From: Burkholderiales bacterium
Lineage (GTDB): Bacteria; Pseudomonadota; Gammaproteobacteria; Burkholderiales; Ga0077523
Assembly (NCBI GenBank): GCA_019745565.1
Contig: JAIESW010000058.1
Location: 1-32,241 of the forward strand
DNA: 32,241 bases
Reading direction: 5' to 3'
Made by a program: the position numbers and the translations under genes. Numbering within the stretch: position 1 is the first letter of the stretch; each line of letters opens with the position of its first letter. Below, piece after piece: positions 17,004 through 25,250 of this stretch. The notes beneath the pieces are model-generated. The model made no database searches. It was given only the letters and a program-made list of their open reading frames with translations, and was not told where the DNA came from.

Positions 17004-19187
17004 TCAGTTGCCGAGCTTGATGCTGGCGGGCGGCGGTGCCGTGACGTCGATGGCGTATCCGTCGCGGTCGACCACTTCGATGTCCGTCACCGTGACGGAC
17101 GCCGTGCCGGTCGCGCCCGGCAGCACCTTGAAGCGGACCGAACGGGTCGATGCTTCACCCGTGAACGTGATCGACGCTCTGCCAGGCACGGTCCCGATCG
17201 GGTCGATGGTCTGCAGTTGCTTCGGGTCGAACTGGAGGTCCACACGGGCGGTGCGCGTCGAGACCACCGGCGGAATGGCCACCTCGATGGCGAACTCTCC
17301 TTGCGCTCGCTCGGGTGCCGCGACACCGAGCACCAGCGGCGCAGCCACGGCGGCCGGTACATCGCGCGCCGTTTCCTGCCCGGGTCCACCACCCGCCGTG
17401 CGCGGTGCTGCGAGAGCGAGCGCCCCCGGGGCCGTTCTGCCGATGCGCAACGGCGGCACCCCCGGATAGTTGTCGGTGCCCACCGGCAGCTCCGCATGCA
17501 CGCCCTCGGGGCGCAGGATGTTGCGCACGATCCGAGGCGTGATCATCAGCACCACCTCGGTCTTGGCCCGGTTGTCCAGCGAGGAGCCGAACAGACGCGA
17601 CAGCATCGGGATATCCCCCAGCCCCGGGATCCTCTGGGCGCTGCGCCGGTCCTCGTCGCTGATCAGCCCGGCCAGGATCTGCGTCTCCCCGTCCTTCAGT
17701 TGCAGCACCGTGTTGGCGTTGCGCGTGCCCAGCCGGTACGCCACCGTGCTGCCCGTGCCCGTGGCCACGGTGATGGTCTCGATGATGTTGCTCACCTCCA
17801 GACCGATCTTGATGCCGACTTCGTCCTGCAGGTAGACCTGCGATTCGACGTCGAGCTTGAGGCCCACGTCCAGGTAGGACACCGAGGTGGACACGCCCAC
17901 GTTGGCGGTGGCCGTGGAGGTGAACACCGGCACCTTGTCGCCGATGTGGATGCGCGCCTTCTCCTTGTTCTTGACCCGGATCCTCGGGTTGGCCAGCAGG
18001 TTGGTGGTGCCGACGCTGGCGCGCAGATTGAAGATCAGCGCCGGGTTGGCCACGGTGAAGGCCCACGGGGCGTCCACCGGGACGGTGGTGGCGCTGCTCA
18101 GCGCGCCACCGGCGTCCTTGGCCTGCAGGTTGACGCTGCCGGGGTAGCGCACGCCGATCTCCTGCAGCCGGGTGCGCGCCACTTCCATCACTTCCACTTC
18201 GAGCATGACTTCGGGTTCGGCGAGGTCCAGGGTGCGCACCAGCTGGTCGGTGAGCCGCACCACCTCCGGGGTGTCCTTCACCACCAGCAGGTTCAACTTC
18301 TCGTCGATGAACACGTCCTGGGTCTTGACCATGGCCTTGACCATGGCAGAGGCCTGTTTCACGTCGGCGTTGGCGAGGTAGAAGCTCCTCACCACCAGGT
18401 CGCGGTAGTCCTTCTGCTTGGCCGGGGTGTTGGGGTAGATCAGGACGGAGTTGTCGTTCAGGACTTTGCGGTCCAGCTGGTTGGTGGTGAGGATCAGCTT
18501 GAGCACGTCGTCCAGGGTGGTGTTGCGCACGAACAGGGTGATCTTGGCGTCGGGTTTGACGTCGCGGTCGAACACGAAGTTGATCCCCGAAGTCCTGGAG
18601 AGCATTTCGAAGACCGTGCGGATCTGGGCGTCACGGAATTCCAGGGTGATGGGTTTCTTGTAGGGGGTCTTGAGACCGGGCGGCGGTTCGGCCGCCATGT
18701 TGGTCTCGACCACTTTGCGCAGCAGTTCGCGGGCTTTGCTGTGATAGGGGTTCTCGGTCAGTACCGCGCGCACCAGGCTCTCGGCCCCGGCATAGTCTTT
18801 CTTTTCCAGCAGGGCTTCGGCTTCCTTCAGCCGCTCGGCGTGGCGGCGCGCGCGTTCCACTTCCTGCAGCCCGGCGTTGGCACGAAAGCCGTCCGGGTCG
18901 ATGCGCTTGGCCTCCTGGTACTGGGCCGCGGCCAGGTCGAGGTTGCCGGCCTTGAGCGATGCGTCCCCCTGCAGCACGAACGCGCCGGCCACCCGCTCGC
19001 GCTCGCGCAGCAGCGCCGCCTTGTAGGTGCTGTTGCGCGGGTTGTCCTTCACCGCCTGCTCGAGCTTCGCCAACCCCTCCAGCGGCTTGCCCTCCGACAG
19101 CATCCGGTTGGCTTCTTCGTAGGAGCGGTCGTAGGCGCAAGCGGTGGCGAGCAGCAGGGACAGCAGTGCAATGAAGGTGCGCATCAT
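17004..19187 (-). CDS. gspD: Lipoprotein secretin (GspD/PilQ-like) with TPR and cohesin-like domains
   Basis: Protein of 727 residues. The ATG at 19187 overlaps the upstream stop as ATGA. Domain order: lipoprotein signal with acceptor Cys17 (LLSLLLATAC); TPR region about 20-165; N0 domain (ITLEFRDAQIRTVFEMLSRT); NolW/N1-type domain (VVRSFYLANADVKQASAMVK); secretin beta-barrel ending near 556 (TEVVLMITPRIVRN). A Pro/Ala/Gly linker and an extra domain at about 630-720 follow (ARVDLQFDPKQL, RASITFTGEA, GTASVTVTDIEV), which looks like a cohesin fold. It forms the outer-membrane gate. Being itself a lipoprotein, it may reach the outer membrane without a separate pilotin. It follows pilMNOP-like genes in the position that pilQ holds in type IV pilus loci. 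Confidence 0.95.
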   Translation of the reverse strand: MMRTFIALLSLLLATACAYDRSYEEANRMLSEGKPLEGLAKLEQAVKDNPRNSTYKAALLRERERVAGAFVLQGDASLKAGNLDLAAAQYQEAKRIDPDGFRANAGLQEVERARRHAERLKEAEALLEKKDYAGAESLVRAVLTENPYHSKARELLRKVVETNMAAEPPPGLKTPYKKPITLEFRDAQIRTVFEMLSRTSGINFVFDRDVKPDAKITLFVRNTTLDDVLKLILTTNQLDRKVLNDNSVLIYPNTPAKQKDYRDLVVRSFYLANADVKQASAMVKAMVKTQDVFIDEKLNLLVVKDTPEVVRLTDQLVRTLDLAEPEVMLEVEVMEVARTRLQEIGVRYPGSVNLQAKDAGGALSSATTVPVDAPWAFTVANPALIFNLRASVGTTNLLANPRIRVKNKEKARIHIGDKVPVFTSTATANVGVSTSVSYLDVGLKLDVESQVYLQDEVGIKIGLEVSNIIETITVATGTGSTVAYRLGTRNANTVLQLKDGETQILAGLISDEDRRSAQRIPGLGDIPMLSRLFGSSLDNRAKTEVVLMITPRIVRNILRPEGVHAELPVGTDNYPGVPPLRIGRTAPGALALAAPRTAGGGPGQETARDVPAAVAAPLVLGVAAPERAQGEFAIEVAIPPVVSTRTARVDLQFDPKQLQTIDPIGTVPGRASITFTGEASTRSVRFKVLPGATGTASVTVTDIEVVDRDGYAIDVTAPPPASIKLGN

Positions 19188-19774
19188 TCGACTTTTGCAG
19201 TAAGGATCTGCCGCTGCTCGAGCGGCAGGTAGGTGAGCACCACCCGCCCGGGCTCGATCTCCTCCACCCGATAGGTGCCGTTGATCACATCGCCCTTCTT
19301 CACCGCATGATTGGTCTCCTGCTGCGCCAGGAAGACGATCATCTGATCCTCATCCCCCAGCGAACCCACGTAGATGAAGGGCAACGGCGGGGCCTGGGGT
19401 GGCGGCGGTGGCGCTTCGGCCGCGGCCCGCTGCGCCGCCGCTTCCTTCGGAGTCAACTTGCGCGGCGGGGGATTCCAGTCCCTCGCACCAAAGGCGTCGG
19501 TGGTTTGTGGTGCGTTACTGCCGCGCTTCAGGCGCGTCAGATCCAGCGCGAGGGAAAATGCGGACGGGGAGGATGCGCTGGGGGTGGAGGGTGCGGTGGA
19601 GGTGGCACCGGGCTCCCGGGTGCTGCGCTCCCGCAGCTCGCTCGAGGCTTGCGGGTTCGAGGCCGCTCTGCCCGGGTGGCGTTGCGGTTCGTCATCCACC
19701 GCATACACCGCCACCAGCGTGAGCGCCAGGCCACCGAAGACAATCGCCTTGCGGGTGCGAGCGCTCAACTTCAT
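19184..19774 (-). CDS. Inner-membrane PilP/GspC-like connector protein
   Basis: Protein of 196 residues from the ATG at 19774, overlapping the previous gene by 4 bp. One N-terminal membrane segment (about 9-26, AIVFGGLALTLVAVYAV), a long low-complexity Ser/Thr/Pro/Ala linker (about 30-130, including APPPPPQAPPLP), then a small C-terminal domain (FIYVGSLGDEDQMIVFLAQQ, GDVINGTYRVEEIEPGRVVL). The pattern of TM, linker and small beta-domain with Y-V-G-x-L, F-L, G, Y-x-V and L-T-Y-L matches the homology region shared by GspC and PilP, which bridges inner-membrane complex and secretin. Its position between the PilO-like and secretin genes agrees. Primary sequence is too short to choose between C and P types. 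Confidence 0.82.
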   Translation of the reverse strand: MKLSARTRKAIVFGGLALTLVAVYAVDDEPQRHPGRAASNPQASSELRERSTREPGATSTAPSTPSASSPSAFSLALDLTRLKRGSNAPQTTDAFGARDWNPPPRKLTPKEAAAQRAAAEAPPPPPQAPPLPFIYVGSLGDEDQMIVFLAQQETNHAVKKGDVINGTYRVEEIEPGRVVLTYLPLEQRQILTAKVE

Positions 19775-20376
19775 CGCCTACTCTCCCCGGCGAGGTAGAT
19801 CACCCAGCGGATGCGCGCCTCCAGCGCCGGGGCTGCGATGCTCTCGCGCTTCAACACGATGTCCTCGAGGGCCGCGGCCGGGACCTTCTCCAGCACTTCG
19901 GCCACGAAGCCGCGGATCTGGGCGTAGCTGCCCCGCACCGGCAGGCTCACCTGGTACTGCACCAGCGCCTGCTCCTTGCGCCGCTCCAGCAGGTAGTCCC
20001 CGGACTCGAGGGTGAGGCCGTTGCGCGCCGCCGCGGTGTGGATGCGCCCCACCCAGTCGGGTAGGGTCTCGAGGTCCGGGAAGAAGGCGTAGAAGTTCTC
20101 GAGCTGGGTGGCGCGCGGGGCGGGCAGCGCCGCACTGCCCGTCCCGCCCTCGCCCACCGAGCGCAGCCGCGCGCGCAGCTCGCCCACGTCGGCCTTCAGT
20201 TGCGCCGCGCGCTGCTTCGCCGGTACCAGGGTGGCCACAGCAAAGCCCAGCGCCAGCACGATCAGCGCAGCACCCACGAACCCGCGCCAGGTGAGCCGCG
20301 CGAGTTCGCGCCGCACGACCCAGCGCAGGCGGTCCGGGACCCTCAGCATACTCGGCGCGTTCAGCGGGTGTTCCAT
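19771..20376 (-). CDS. PilO/GspM-like inner-membrane assembly protein
   Basis: Protein of 201 residues from the ATG at 20376; it overlaps the previous gene by 16 bp and the next by 4. A basic cytoplasmic N-terminus is followed by one membrane segment (about 32-51, GFVGAALIVLALGFAVATLV), a coiled-coil stretch (KQRAAQLKADVGELRARLRS) and a ferredoxin-like periplasmic domain (LPDWVGRIHTAAARNGLTLE, YQVSLPVRGSYAQIRGFVAE). This is the typical PilO layout. It should pair with the PilN-like protein upstream. Function follows from fold pattern and gene order; sequence identity to known PilO proteins was not tested. Confidence 0.82.
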   Translation of the reverse strand: MEHPLNAPSMLRVPDRLRWVVRRELARLTWRGFVGAALIVLALGFAVATLVPAKQRAAQLKADVGELRARLRSVGEGGTGSAALPAPRATQLENFYAFFPDLETLPDWVGRIHTAAARNGLTLESGDYLLERRKEQALVQYQVSLPVRGSYAQIRGFVAEVLEKVPAAALEDIVLKRESIAAPALEARIRWVIYLAGESRR

Positions 20377-20897
20377 TGCGCACGGATCACGAACACGAGC
20401 GGCCGGTTCGGGTCGTTGGCCCGGATCTCGTGCCGCGTGAGATGGGCATCGGTCAGCCCCGGGGTGGCTTCCAGGCGTGCCAGGAAGGTGAGCAGCGCCT
20501 TGAGGTCGCGCGCTTCACCCTCGAGGTTGACCACGCGCGTGCGCGGGTCCGGTTGCACCCCCAGCAGGGCCACGTCGGGGATGCTCGCGGCTTCGAGGTC
20601 GGCGAACAGGCGGTCCCAGGGGGCGGCCAGCTGGTTCAGTACGACGCTGGCGGCCTTGAGGGCCTGGGCCTCGCCGGCCGAGGGCGCTTCTTCGACGGCG
20701 AAGCTGGGCAGCGAGCGGCGCGCCAGGCGCTTGGTGTCGGCGAGCTTGCCGTCCCAGCGGCGGATCTCATCGGTGGCGTCGCTGTATTCAACCAGCATCC
20801 AGGCGGCCACCAGAGCGCCAAGAGCGAGCAGGATGGTGCCCCAGGGTCGCACGGCCACCGGCCGTTCGAAGTCGAATTGCAGAGTGCGCGCGGCCAT
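20361..20897 (-). CDS. PilN-like inner-membrane assembly protein
   Basis: Protein of 178 residues from the ATG at 20897, which overlaps the previous stop as TGATG. N-terminal cytoplasmic stretch (LQFDFERP, residues 6-13) in the place of the PilM-binding N-terminus of PilN, one membrane segment (about 20-37, GTILLALGALVAAWMLVE), a helix (DEIRRWDGKLADTKRLARRS), then a periplasmic alpha/beta domain (LNQLAAPWDRLFADLEAASI, VNLEGEARDLKALLTFLARL). The WDRLF-L-EAA, V-N-LEGEA-D--ALL-FL--L pattern is characteristic of PilN. In type II systems this job is done by the C-terminal half of GspL. Confidence 0.85.
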   Translation of the reverse strand: MAARTLQFDFERPVAVRPWGTILLALGALVAAWMLVEYSDATDEIRRWDGKLADTKRLARRSLPSFAVEEAPSAGEAQALKAASVVLNQLAAPWDRLFADLEAASIPDVALLGVQPDPRTRVVNLEGEARDLKALLTFLARLEATPGLTDAHLTRHEIRANDPNRPLVFVIRAQWNTR

Positions 20898-21709
20898 CAG
20901 TGCCCCGCCACCTTGAGCGCACCCACCGGGAAGGCGCGTGCGCCGGGTTCGCCCGGTTCAGCCACCGCGAGTTCCCAGCCGCCGATGCGTGCAGGCAGGC
21001 CTTCGCGCTGGTTGGCAAAGACCACCTGCAGCCGACCGCCCCCGCCGATGCCGCCCAGCATCTGCGCTTGCTGCAGTTCGGCTCCGAGGATTTCGCCGAG
21101 TGCCGACCCCACGCGCGGATTGGTGAGCCAGCGGCACGCAGTGCCCTCGTACAACGCGAGCGTTACGCGGCCGTGCTCCACGAACGCGAAGCCGTAGCGC
21201 GGCGCTCGCATGCGGCCGCGCTGCTGGTCGAGCGCAACGGCGAAGGCAGGACGGATGGAGCCGACCTTGAGGGCGGCACGGGCGCAGCAGGCACGCAATG
21301 CCTCCAGCAGCGCGCTGTCCACGGCACACACGGGCGCAGCCGCGCCGACCGGAGCATCGTCGAGGATCAGCGTCCAGTCGTGCACCCGCTCGCCGTGTAC
21401 GGCTTCCAGTTCCATGCGGGCGAAGGCGAGGCGTTCATCGTCGGTGGCCAGCGCTGCGTTGAAGGGCAGCAGGTGCAGACGCACGAAATGGCTCGACAGG
21501 CGGACATGCGCCTCGGCCTTGCCCCAGCGCGCTTCGACGAGCATGCGATCGAGCAGATCGCGGGCGGCCTCCCAGCCCGGTGCGAGGGTTTCAAGTTCGT
21601 GAATGCCCTGCTCGACCAGGCGTGGCTTGAAGCCCCGACTGAAGCGGGTCAGCGCGACCCGGTCGGGGGCGAAGTCGATCCGGACGCGCTCACGCCACCA
21701 GGGTGACAC
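20897..21709 (-). CDS. PilM-like / GspL cytoplasmic-domain-like protein
   Basis: Protein of 270 residues with a GTG start at 21709, inside the end of gspE (20-bp overlap); no in-frame ATG precedes a comparable N-terminus. No signal peptide or membrane segment is visible. The N-terminal strand pattern (RVRIDFAPDRVALTRFSRGF), later AEAHVRLSSHFVRLHLLPFN, and a second half beginning near KVGSIRPAFAVALDQQ suggest the actin-like fold of PilM and of the GspL cytoplasmic domain, although classical ATP-binding motifs are poor. Location between the ATPase and the PilN-like gene supports this. It is shorter than PilM (about 350 residues). Function is inferred largely from context. Confidence 0.72.
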   Translation of the reverse strand: MSPWWRERVRIDFAPDRVALTRFSRGFKPRLVEQGIHELETLAPGWEAARDLLDRMLVEARWGKAEAHVRLSSHFVRLHLLPFNAALATDDERLAFARMELEAVHGERVHDWTLILDDAPVGAAAPVCAVDSALLEALRACCARAALKVGSIRPAFAVALDQQRGRMRAPRYGFAFVEHGRVTLALYEGTACRWLTNPRVGSALGEILGAELQQAQMLGGIGGGGRLQVVFANQREGLPARIGGWELAVAEPGEPGARAFPVGALKVAGH

Positions 21710-23381
21710 GGTTCACCTCACTCAGCGTGGTCTCGCCCGCGCGCACCAGGTCCAGGGCGGACTCGCGCAGGAAGCGCGTGCCGCCCTCGCGGGCCGCGGC
21801 CTTCACGCGCCGGATCGGTTCGCGCTGCGTGATCAGTTCGCGCAACTCGTCGTTCAACACCAGCAGCTCCGAGATGGCCTTGCGGCCCCGATAGCCGCTG
21901 CCGCGGCAGTGCCCGCAGCCCGCGCCGGCCCGGAAGCGGTAGCCCGCCACGTCCTCCGGCGTGAGGCCGGCGTCGGCCAGCAGGGCCGCACCCGGTTCGT
22001 CGTCTTGCGTGCAATGGGGGCAGTTCACCCGCACCAGGCGCTGGGCCACGATGCCGTTCAGCGCCGAGACGAAGGCGTACGGATCGACCCCCATGTGGGT
22101 GAAGCGCCCGATGACGTCGAAGACGTTGTTGGCGTGCACGGTGGTGAAGACCAGGTGCCCGGTGAGTGCGGCCTGGATGGCGATCTGGGCGGTCTCGGCG
22201 TCGCGGATCTCGCCCACCATGATCTTGTCCGGGTCGTGGCGGAGGATGGAGCGCAGGCCCCGGGCGAAGGTGAGGCCCTTCTTCTCGTTGACGGGGATCT
22301 GCAGCACGCCCGGGAGTTGGTATTCCACCGGGTCTTCGATGGTGATCAGTTTGTCCGCGCCGTGGTTGATCTCGCTGATCGCGGCGTACAAGGTGGTGGT
22401 CTTGCCGCTGCCGGTGGGCCCGGTCACCAGCAGCATGCCGTAGGGCTCGGCGGCCAGGCGCCGGATCCAGGTCTTGGCCTCGTCGGCAAAGCCCAGGCTC
22501 TCCAGCGACAGGCCCTGGTGGGCGTCGGCCAGGCTTTGCTTGTCCAGGATCCGCAGCACGGCGTCTTCGCCGAAGATGGAGGGCATGATCGACACGCGGA
22601 AGTCGATCTCGCGCCCCTGGATGGAGACTTTGAACCGCCCGTCCTGGGGCACGCGCCGCTCGGCGATGTCCAGCTCGGACATGACTTTGATGCGCGAGAC
22701 GATCTGCTCGGCGGTCTCGGCGCCGCTCACCTGGCTCACGTTGATGAGGACGCCGTCGATGCGGTACTTGATGATGAGCCCGGCCGCTCCGGTCTCCAGA
22801 TGGATGTCGCTCGCGCCGCTCTTCAAGGCGTCGTAGACGGTGGAGTGCACCAGGCGCACCACCGGGCTGGTGTCGGCGCTGATGGTCTTCAACGACAGGT
22901 CTTCGACCGCTCCGCGGCCCTCTGCGTCGCTGCGCGTTTGCAGGACGAGGCTTTCCATGGCCTTGAGTGACTCGCCGTGGCGCGCCAGCCACGCTGCCAG
23001 GTCGGCGCCGTGGGCGAGCCGGAAGCCCACCGCCGCACCGATGCGCTCTTCGGCCCAGGGGCGTACCTTGGGATCGAACGGGTCGGCGTAGGCCAGCACC
23101 AGCTGGCCGCCGCCCAAGCGGAACAGGACGCTCTCGCGTGCCAGAGCTTCGGTGTAGGGCAGCAGTTCGAAGGCAGGCTGCGCCCCGTGCATGTCGGCCA
23201 TGCTCATGGGCATCAGGCCGAAGGTGGCCGCCAGCGCCTGGGTGAAGGCTTCGGGCTCGAACCCGCTTTGTTCTTCCAGGCACGCCACGATCCGCTTGCC
23301 GCTGCTCAGCGCAGTTGCGCGCGCCGCAGCGATCTCTTCGGGACTGAACCCCACCGGGGCTTCGAATTCCCGCGGCTTCAC
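21690..23381 (-). CDS. gspE: Secretion ATPase GspE/PilB family
   Basis: Protein of 563 residues. I chose the GTG at 23381, which overlaps the gspF stop as GTGA; the open frame further upstream is a shadow of gspF. Residues 1-150 form a GspE/MshE-type N-terminal domain. The core shows Walker A GPTGSGKT (321-328), the Asp box TIEDPVEY (347-354), Walker B IMVGEIRD (387-394), the His box GHLVFTTVHANN (408-419) and a tetracysteine zinc site C454-x2-C457 ... C489-x2-C492. It hydrolyses ATP as a cytoplasmic hexamer to add pseudopilins to the fibre, together with GspF and the PilM-like protein. The zinc motif and full length point to an assembly ATPase, not a retraction ATPase. No retraction ATPase is present. 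Confidence 0.97.
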   Translation of the reverse strand: MKPREFEAPVGFSPEEIAAARATALSSGKRIVACLEEQSGFEPEAFTQALAATFGLMPMSMADMHGAQPAFELLPYTEALARESVLFRLGGGQLVLAYADPFDPKVRPWAEERIGAAVGFRLAHGADLAAWLARHGESLKAMESLVLQTRSDAEGRGAVEDLSLKTISADTSPVVRLVHSTVYDALKSGASDIHLETGAAGLIIKYRIDGVLINVSQVSGAETAEQIVSRIKVMSELDIAERRVPQDGRFKVSIQGREIDFRVSIMPSIFGEDAVLRILDKQSLADAHQGLSLESLGFADEAKTWIRRLAAEPYGMLLVTGPTGSGKTTTLYAAISEINHGADKLITIEDPVEYQLPGVLQIPVNEKKGLTFARGLRSILRHDPDKIMVGEIRDAETAQIAIQAALTGHLVFTTVHANNVFDVIGRFTHMGVDPYAFVSALNGIVAQRLVRVNCPHCTQDDEPGAALLADAGLTPEDVAGYRFRAGAGCGHCRGSGYRGRKAISELLVLNDELRELITQREPIRRVKAAAREGGTRFLRESALDLVRAGETTLSEVNRVTLVA

Positions 23382-24568
23382 TGCAGGCTCCCCGCCAGTT
23401 CGAAGATCGGCAGGTACATCAGGACGACGATGCCGCCGATGAGGATGCCGATCAGGGCCATCAGCAGCGGCTCGAAGGTCTTGGTGAACCAGTCCACCCA
23501 GCGCGCCATCTCTTCGTCGTAGAACACGGCGATGCGCTCCAGCATCTCGCCCATGCGCCCGGTGCGCTCGCCCACCCGCAGCATGCGCAGCGCCACCGGG
23601 GTGGTGAGGCCGCTCGCTTCCATCGCGACCGACATGGGTTTGCCTTCGCGGATGGCGCGCTGCGCCCCGTCCAGGCGCATGCGCAGTTCGGTGTCGAGCA
23701 GCCCGGCCACCATTCCCAGGGCCGGCACGACCGGGATGCCGCCGCTGAGCAGCATGCCTAAGGTGCGGTAGAAACGGGTCAGCTGGTAGACGCGCAGGCG
23801 CTCGCCCATGGCGGGGATGGTGCGCAATGCCCGCACGAGGCGTGCGCGGGTCGAGGCGCGGGTGAGCCACCAGCCCACGAAGATCACGCCAGCGATGAAC
23901 AGCGTCGCGATCGTGAAGCCATTGGCCTCGACGATGCGGCCCCATTGGATGAGCAGCCGCGAAACGAGCGGCAGTTCGCCGCCCACGTCTTCGTACACGT
24001 GGCTGAAACGCGGCACGACGTAGCCCAGCAGGAACAGGGTCACCAGAGCGCCGAAGACGATCAGGATCGCCGGGTAGATGGAGGCACTCACGAGTTTCTT
24101 CTTCACCACGTCCAGCTGGGTCTGGTAGGCCACGAAGCGGCCCAGCGCTTCGGGCAGGTCGCCGGTACGCTCGGCCGCGCGCACGGTGGCCACGTACAGG
24201 TCGGGGAAGGTGCCCGGCACCGATTGCAGGGCGCTCGAGTAGGGTTTGCCTTCGTACAAACTGGTGAGCAACGCCTTCAGGATGGCGCGCGTGTCGGGGC
24301 GCGATTCTTTCTCGGCCAGGGTCTCGATCGCCTCCACCAGGCTGATCCCCGATTGCAGCAACGCCAGCAACTCCTGCGTGAACAGCAGCAGCGGGAATTT
24401 GGCTCGGCCCTTCAGGGCCGGCAGCGCCAGTGCGCCACCACCCTGCACCGACAACACGGCGTAGCCGCGCTCCTTCGCCTGTACCTGCGCTTCGGCCGCG
24501 TCGCGCGCCTCAAGGGCTAAGGTGACGATTCCTTCGCCGGCTTTGAGGGCTTTGATGCGGTAGCGCAT
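23378..24568 (-). CDS. gspF: Inner-membrane platform protein GspF/PilC
   Basis: Protein of 396 residues from the ATG at 24568, 12 bp after the gspG stop. Two GspF domains (about 60-190 and 260-390) are recognised by FTQELLALLQSGISLVEAIE and LTRFYRTLGMLLSGGIPVVP. Three membrane segments are placed as usual: about 168-190 (SIYPAILIVFGALVTLFLLG), 217-238 and 370-390 (ALIGILIGGIVVLMYLPIFE). The family sits at the base of the pseudopilus and couples ATPase motion to subunit insertion. Length and layout are normal, and no deviation is seen. Cotranscribed with gspG and gspE. Confidence 0.97.
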   Translation of the reverse strand: MRYRIKALKAGEGIVTLALEARDAAEAQVQAKERGYAVLSVQGGGALALPALKGRAKFPLLLFTQELLALLQSGISLVEAIETLAEKESRPDTRAILKALLTSLYEGKPYSSALQSVPGTFPDLYVATVRAAERTGDLPEALGRFVAYQTQLDVVKKKLVSASIYPAILIVFGALVTLFLLGYVVPRFSHVYEDVGGELPLVSRLLIQWGRIVEANGFTIATLFIAGVIFVGWWLTRASTRARLVRALRTIPAMGERLRVYQLTRFYRTLGMLLSGGIPVVPALGMVAGLLDTELRMRLDGAQRAIREGKPMSVAMEASGLTTPVALRMLRVGERTGRMGEMLERIAVFYDEEMARWVDWFTKTFEPLLMALIGILIGGIVVLMYLPIFELAGSLQ

Positions 24569-24580
24569 GGCGATTCGACA

Positions 24581-24997
24581 TCAATTCCAGTTGGTGATGT
24601 CCGCGTTCTCGCCGTCCCCGCCGGCCTGTCCATCCTTGCCGAAGGAGAAGAGATCGAATTCGCTCTTCTCACCGGGCGAGCGGTATTGATACGGCTTGCC
24701 CCACGGGTCCAGCGGCACGGCCTTCTTGAGATACGGCCCTTGCCACTTGGCTTCGTTCGCAGGTTTCGCTTCCAGCGCCGCCAGCCCCTGTTCGGTGCTC
24801 GGGTAGCGACCCACGTCCAGCCGATACGCATCCAGCGCCTTCTCCAGCGCGTCGATCTGCGCCTTGGTGATCTTCACTTCCGATTTGCCGATCTGCGAGA
24901 AGTACTTCGGTCCCACGTACGCCGCCAGCAATCCGATGATCACCATCACCACCAACAGCTCGAGAAGAGTGAAGCCGCGCTGCCGACGAACGCGCAC
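24581..24997 (-). CDS. gspG: Major pseudopilin GspG
   Basis: Mature part starts at FTLLELLVVMVIIGLLAAYV after Arg-Gln-Arg-Gly, with Glu+5 present. It ends in the GspG calcium loop (FGKDGQAGGDGENADITNW). Also typical are VGRYPSTEQGLAALEAKP and PLDPWGKPYQYRSPGEKSEF. I start at the GTG at 24997 (138 residues, leader MRVRRQRG) because GAGG lies 5 nt upstream and leaders of this family are short. Alternatives are GTG at 25003 and a TTG at 25063 with a strong GGGGAG, which would add a 30-residue basic leader. It is the main subunit of the periplasmic pseudopilus and the first gene of the machine. About 187-250 bp of non-coding sequence precede it, the likely site of the operon promoter, although I see no clear -35/-10 boxes. 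Confidence 0.95.
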   Translation of the reverse strand: MRVRRQRGFTLLELLVVMVIIGLLAAYVGPKYFSQIGKSEVKITKAQIDALEKALDAYRLDVGRYPSTEQGLAALEAKPANEAKWQGPYLKKAVPLDPWGKPYQYRSPGEKSEFDLFSFGKDGQAGGDGENADITNWN

Positions 24998-25250
24998 CGA
25001 CACCTCGCCGCGGTATTCGATCCGCACGAAACCACGGGCTTCGATTCGATCGATGCGGCGCAAGGTCTCTCCCCTCTTCGTGAGACCCGGATACTAGGCA
25101 CCGTTTATGACGCTCCAGTGACTGTCCGTGGGCTTGGAATGCGTCGTCTCGCAACGTCAAGACGAATCCCATCGAGCGCGTCTCCGTACGGTGACGCGCC
25201 GATTCAAGATCCCCCTGACGACCGGGCTCGATCGCCGCATGCAGCGGCTA

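Noticed and set aside
17217..19232. Plus-strand open frame of 671 codons opposite the secretin gene
   Set aside because: His/Gly/Val/Gln-rich with no domain pattern; mirrors codon bias of the conserved secretin.
25234..25248. GCCGC / GCGGC hairpin just after the beta-barrel gene
   Set aside because: Only 5 bp of stem and no U-run; too weak to call a terminator.
25064..25250. Search for a promoter before gspG
   Set aside because: Candidates such as TAGTAT and TTGACG lack a partner box at 16-18 bp, so I did not annotate one, although a promoter here is expected.
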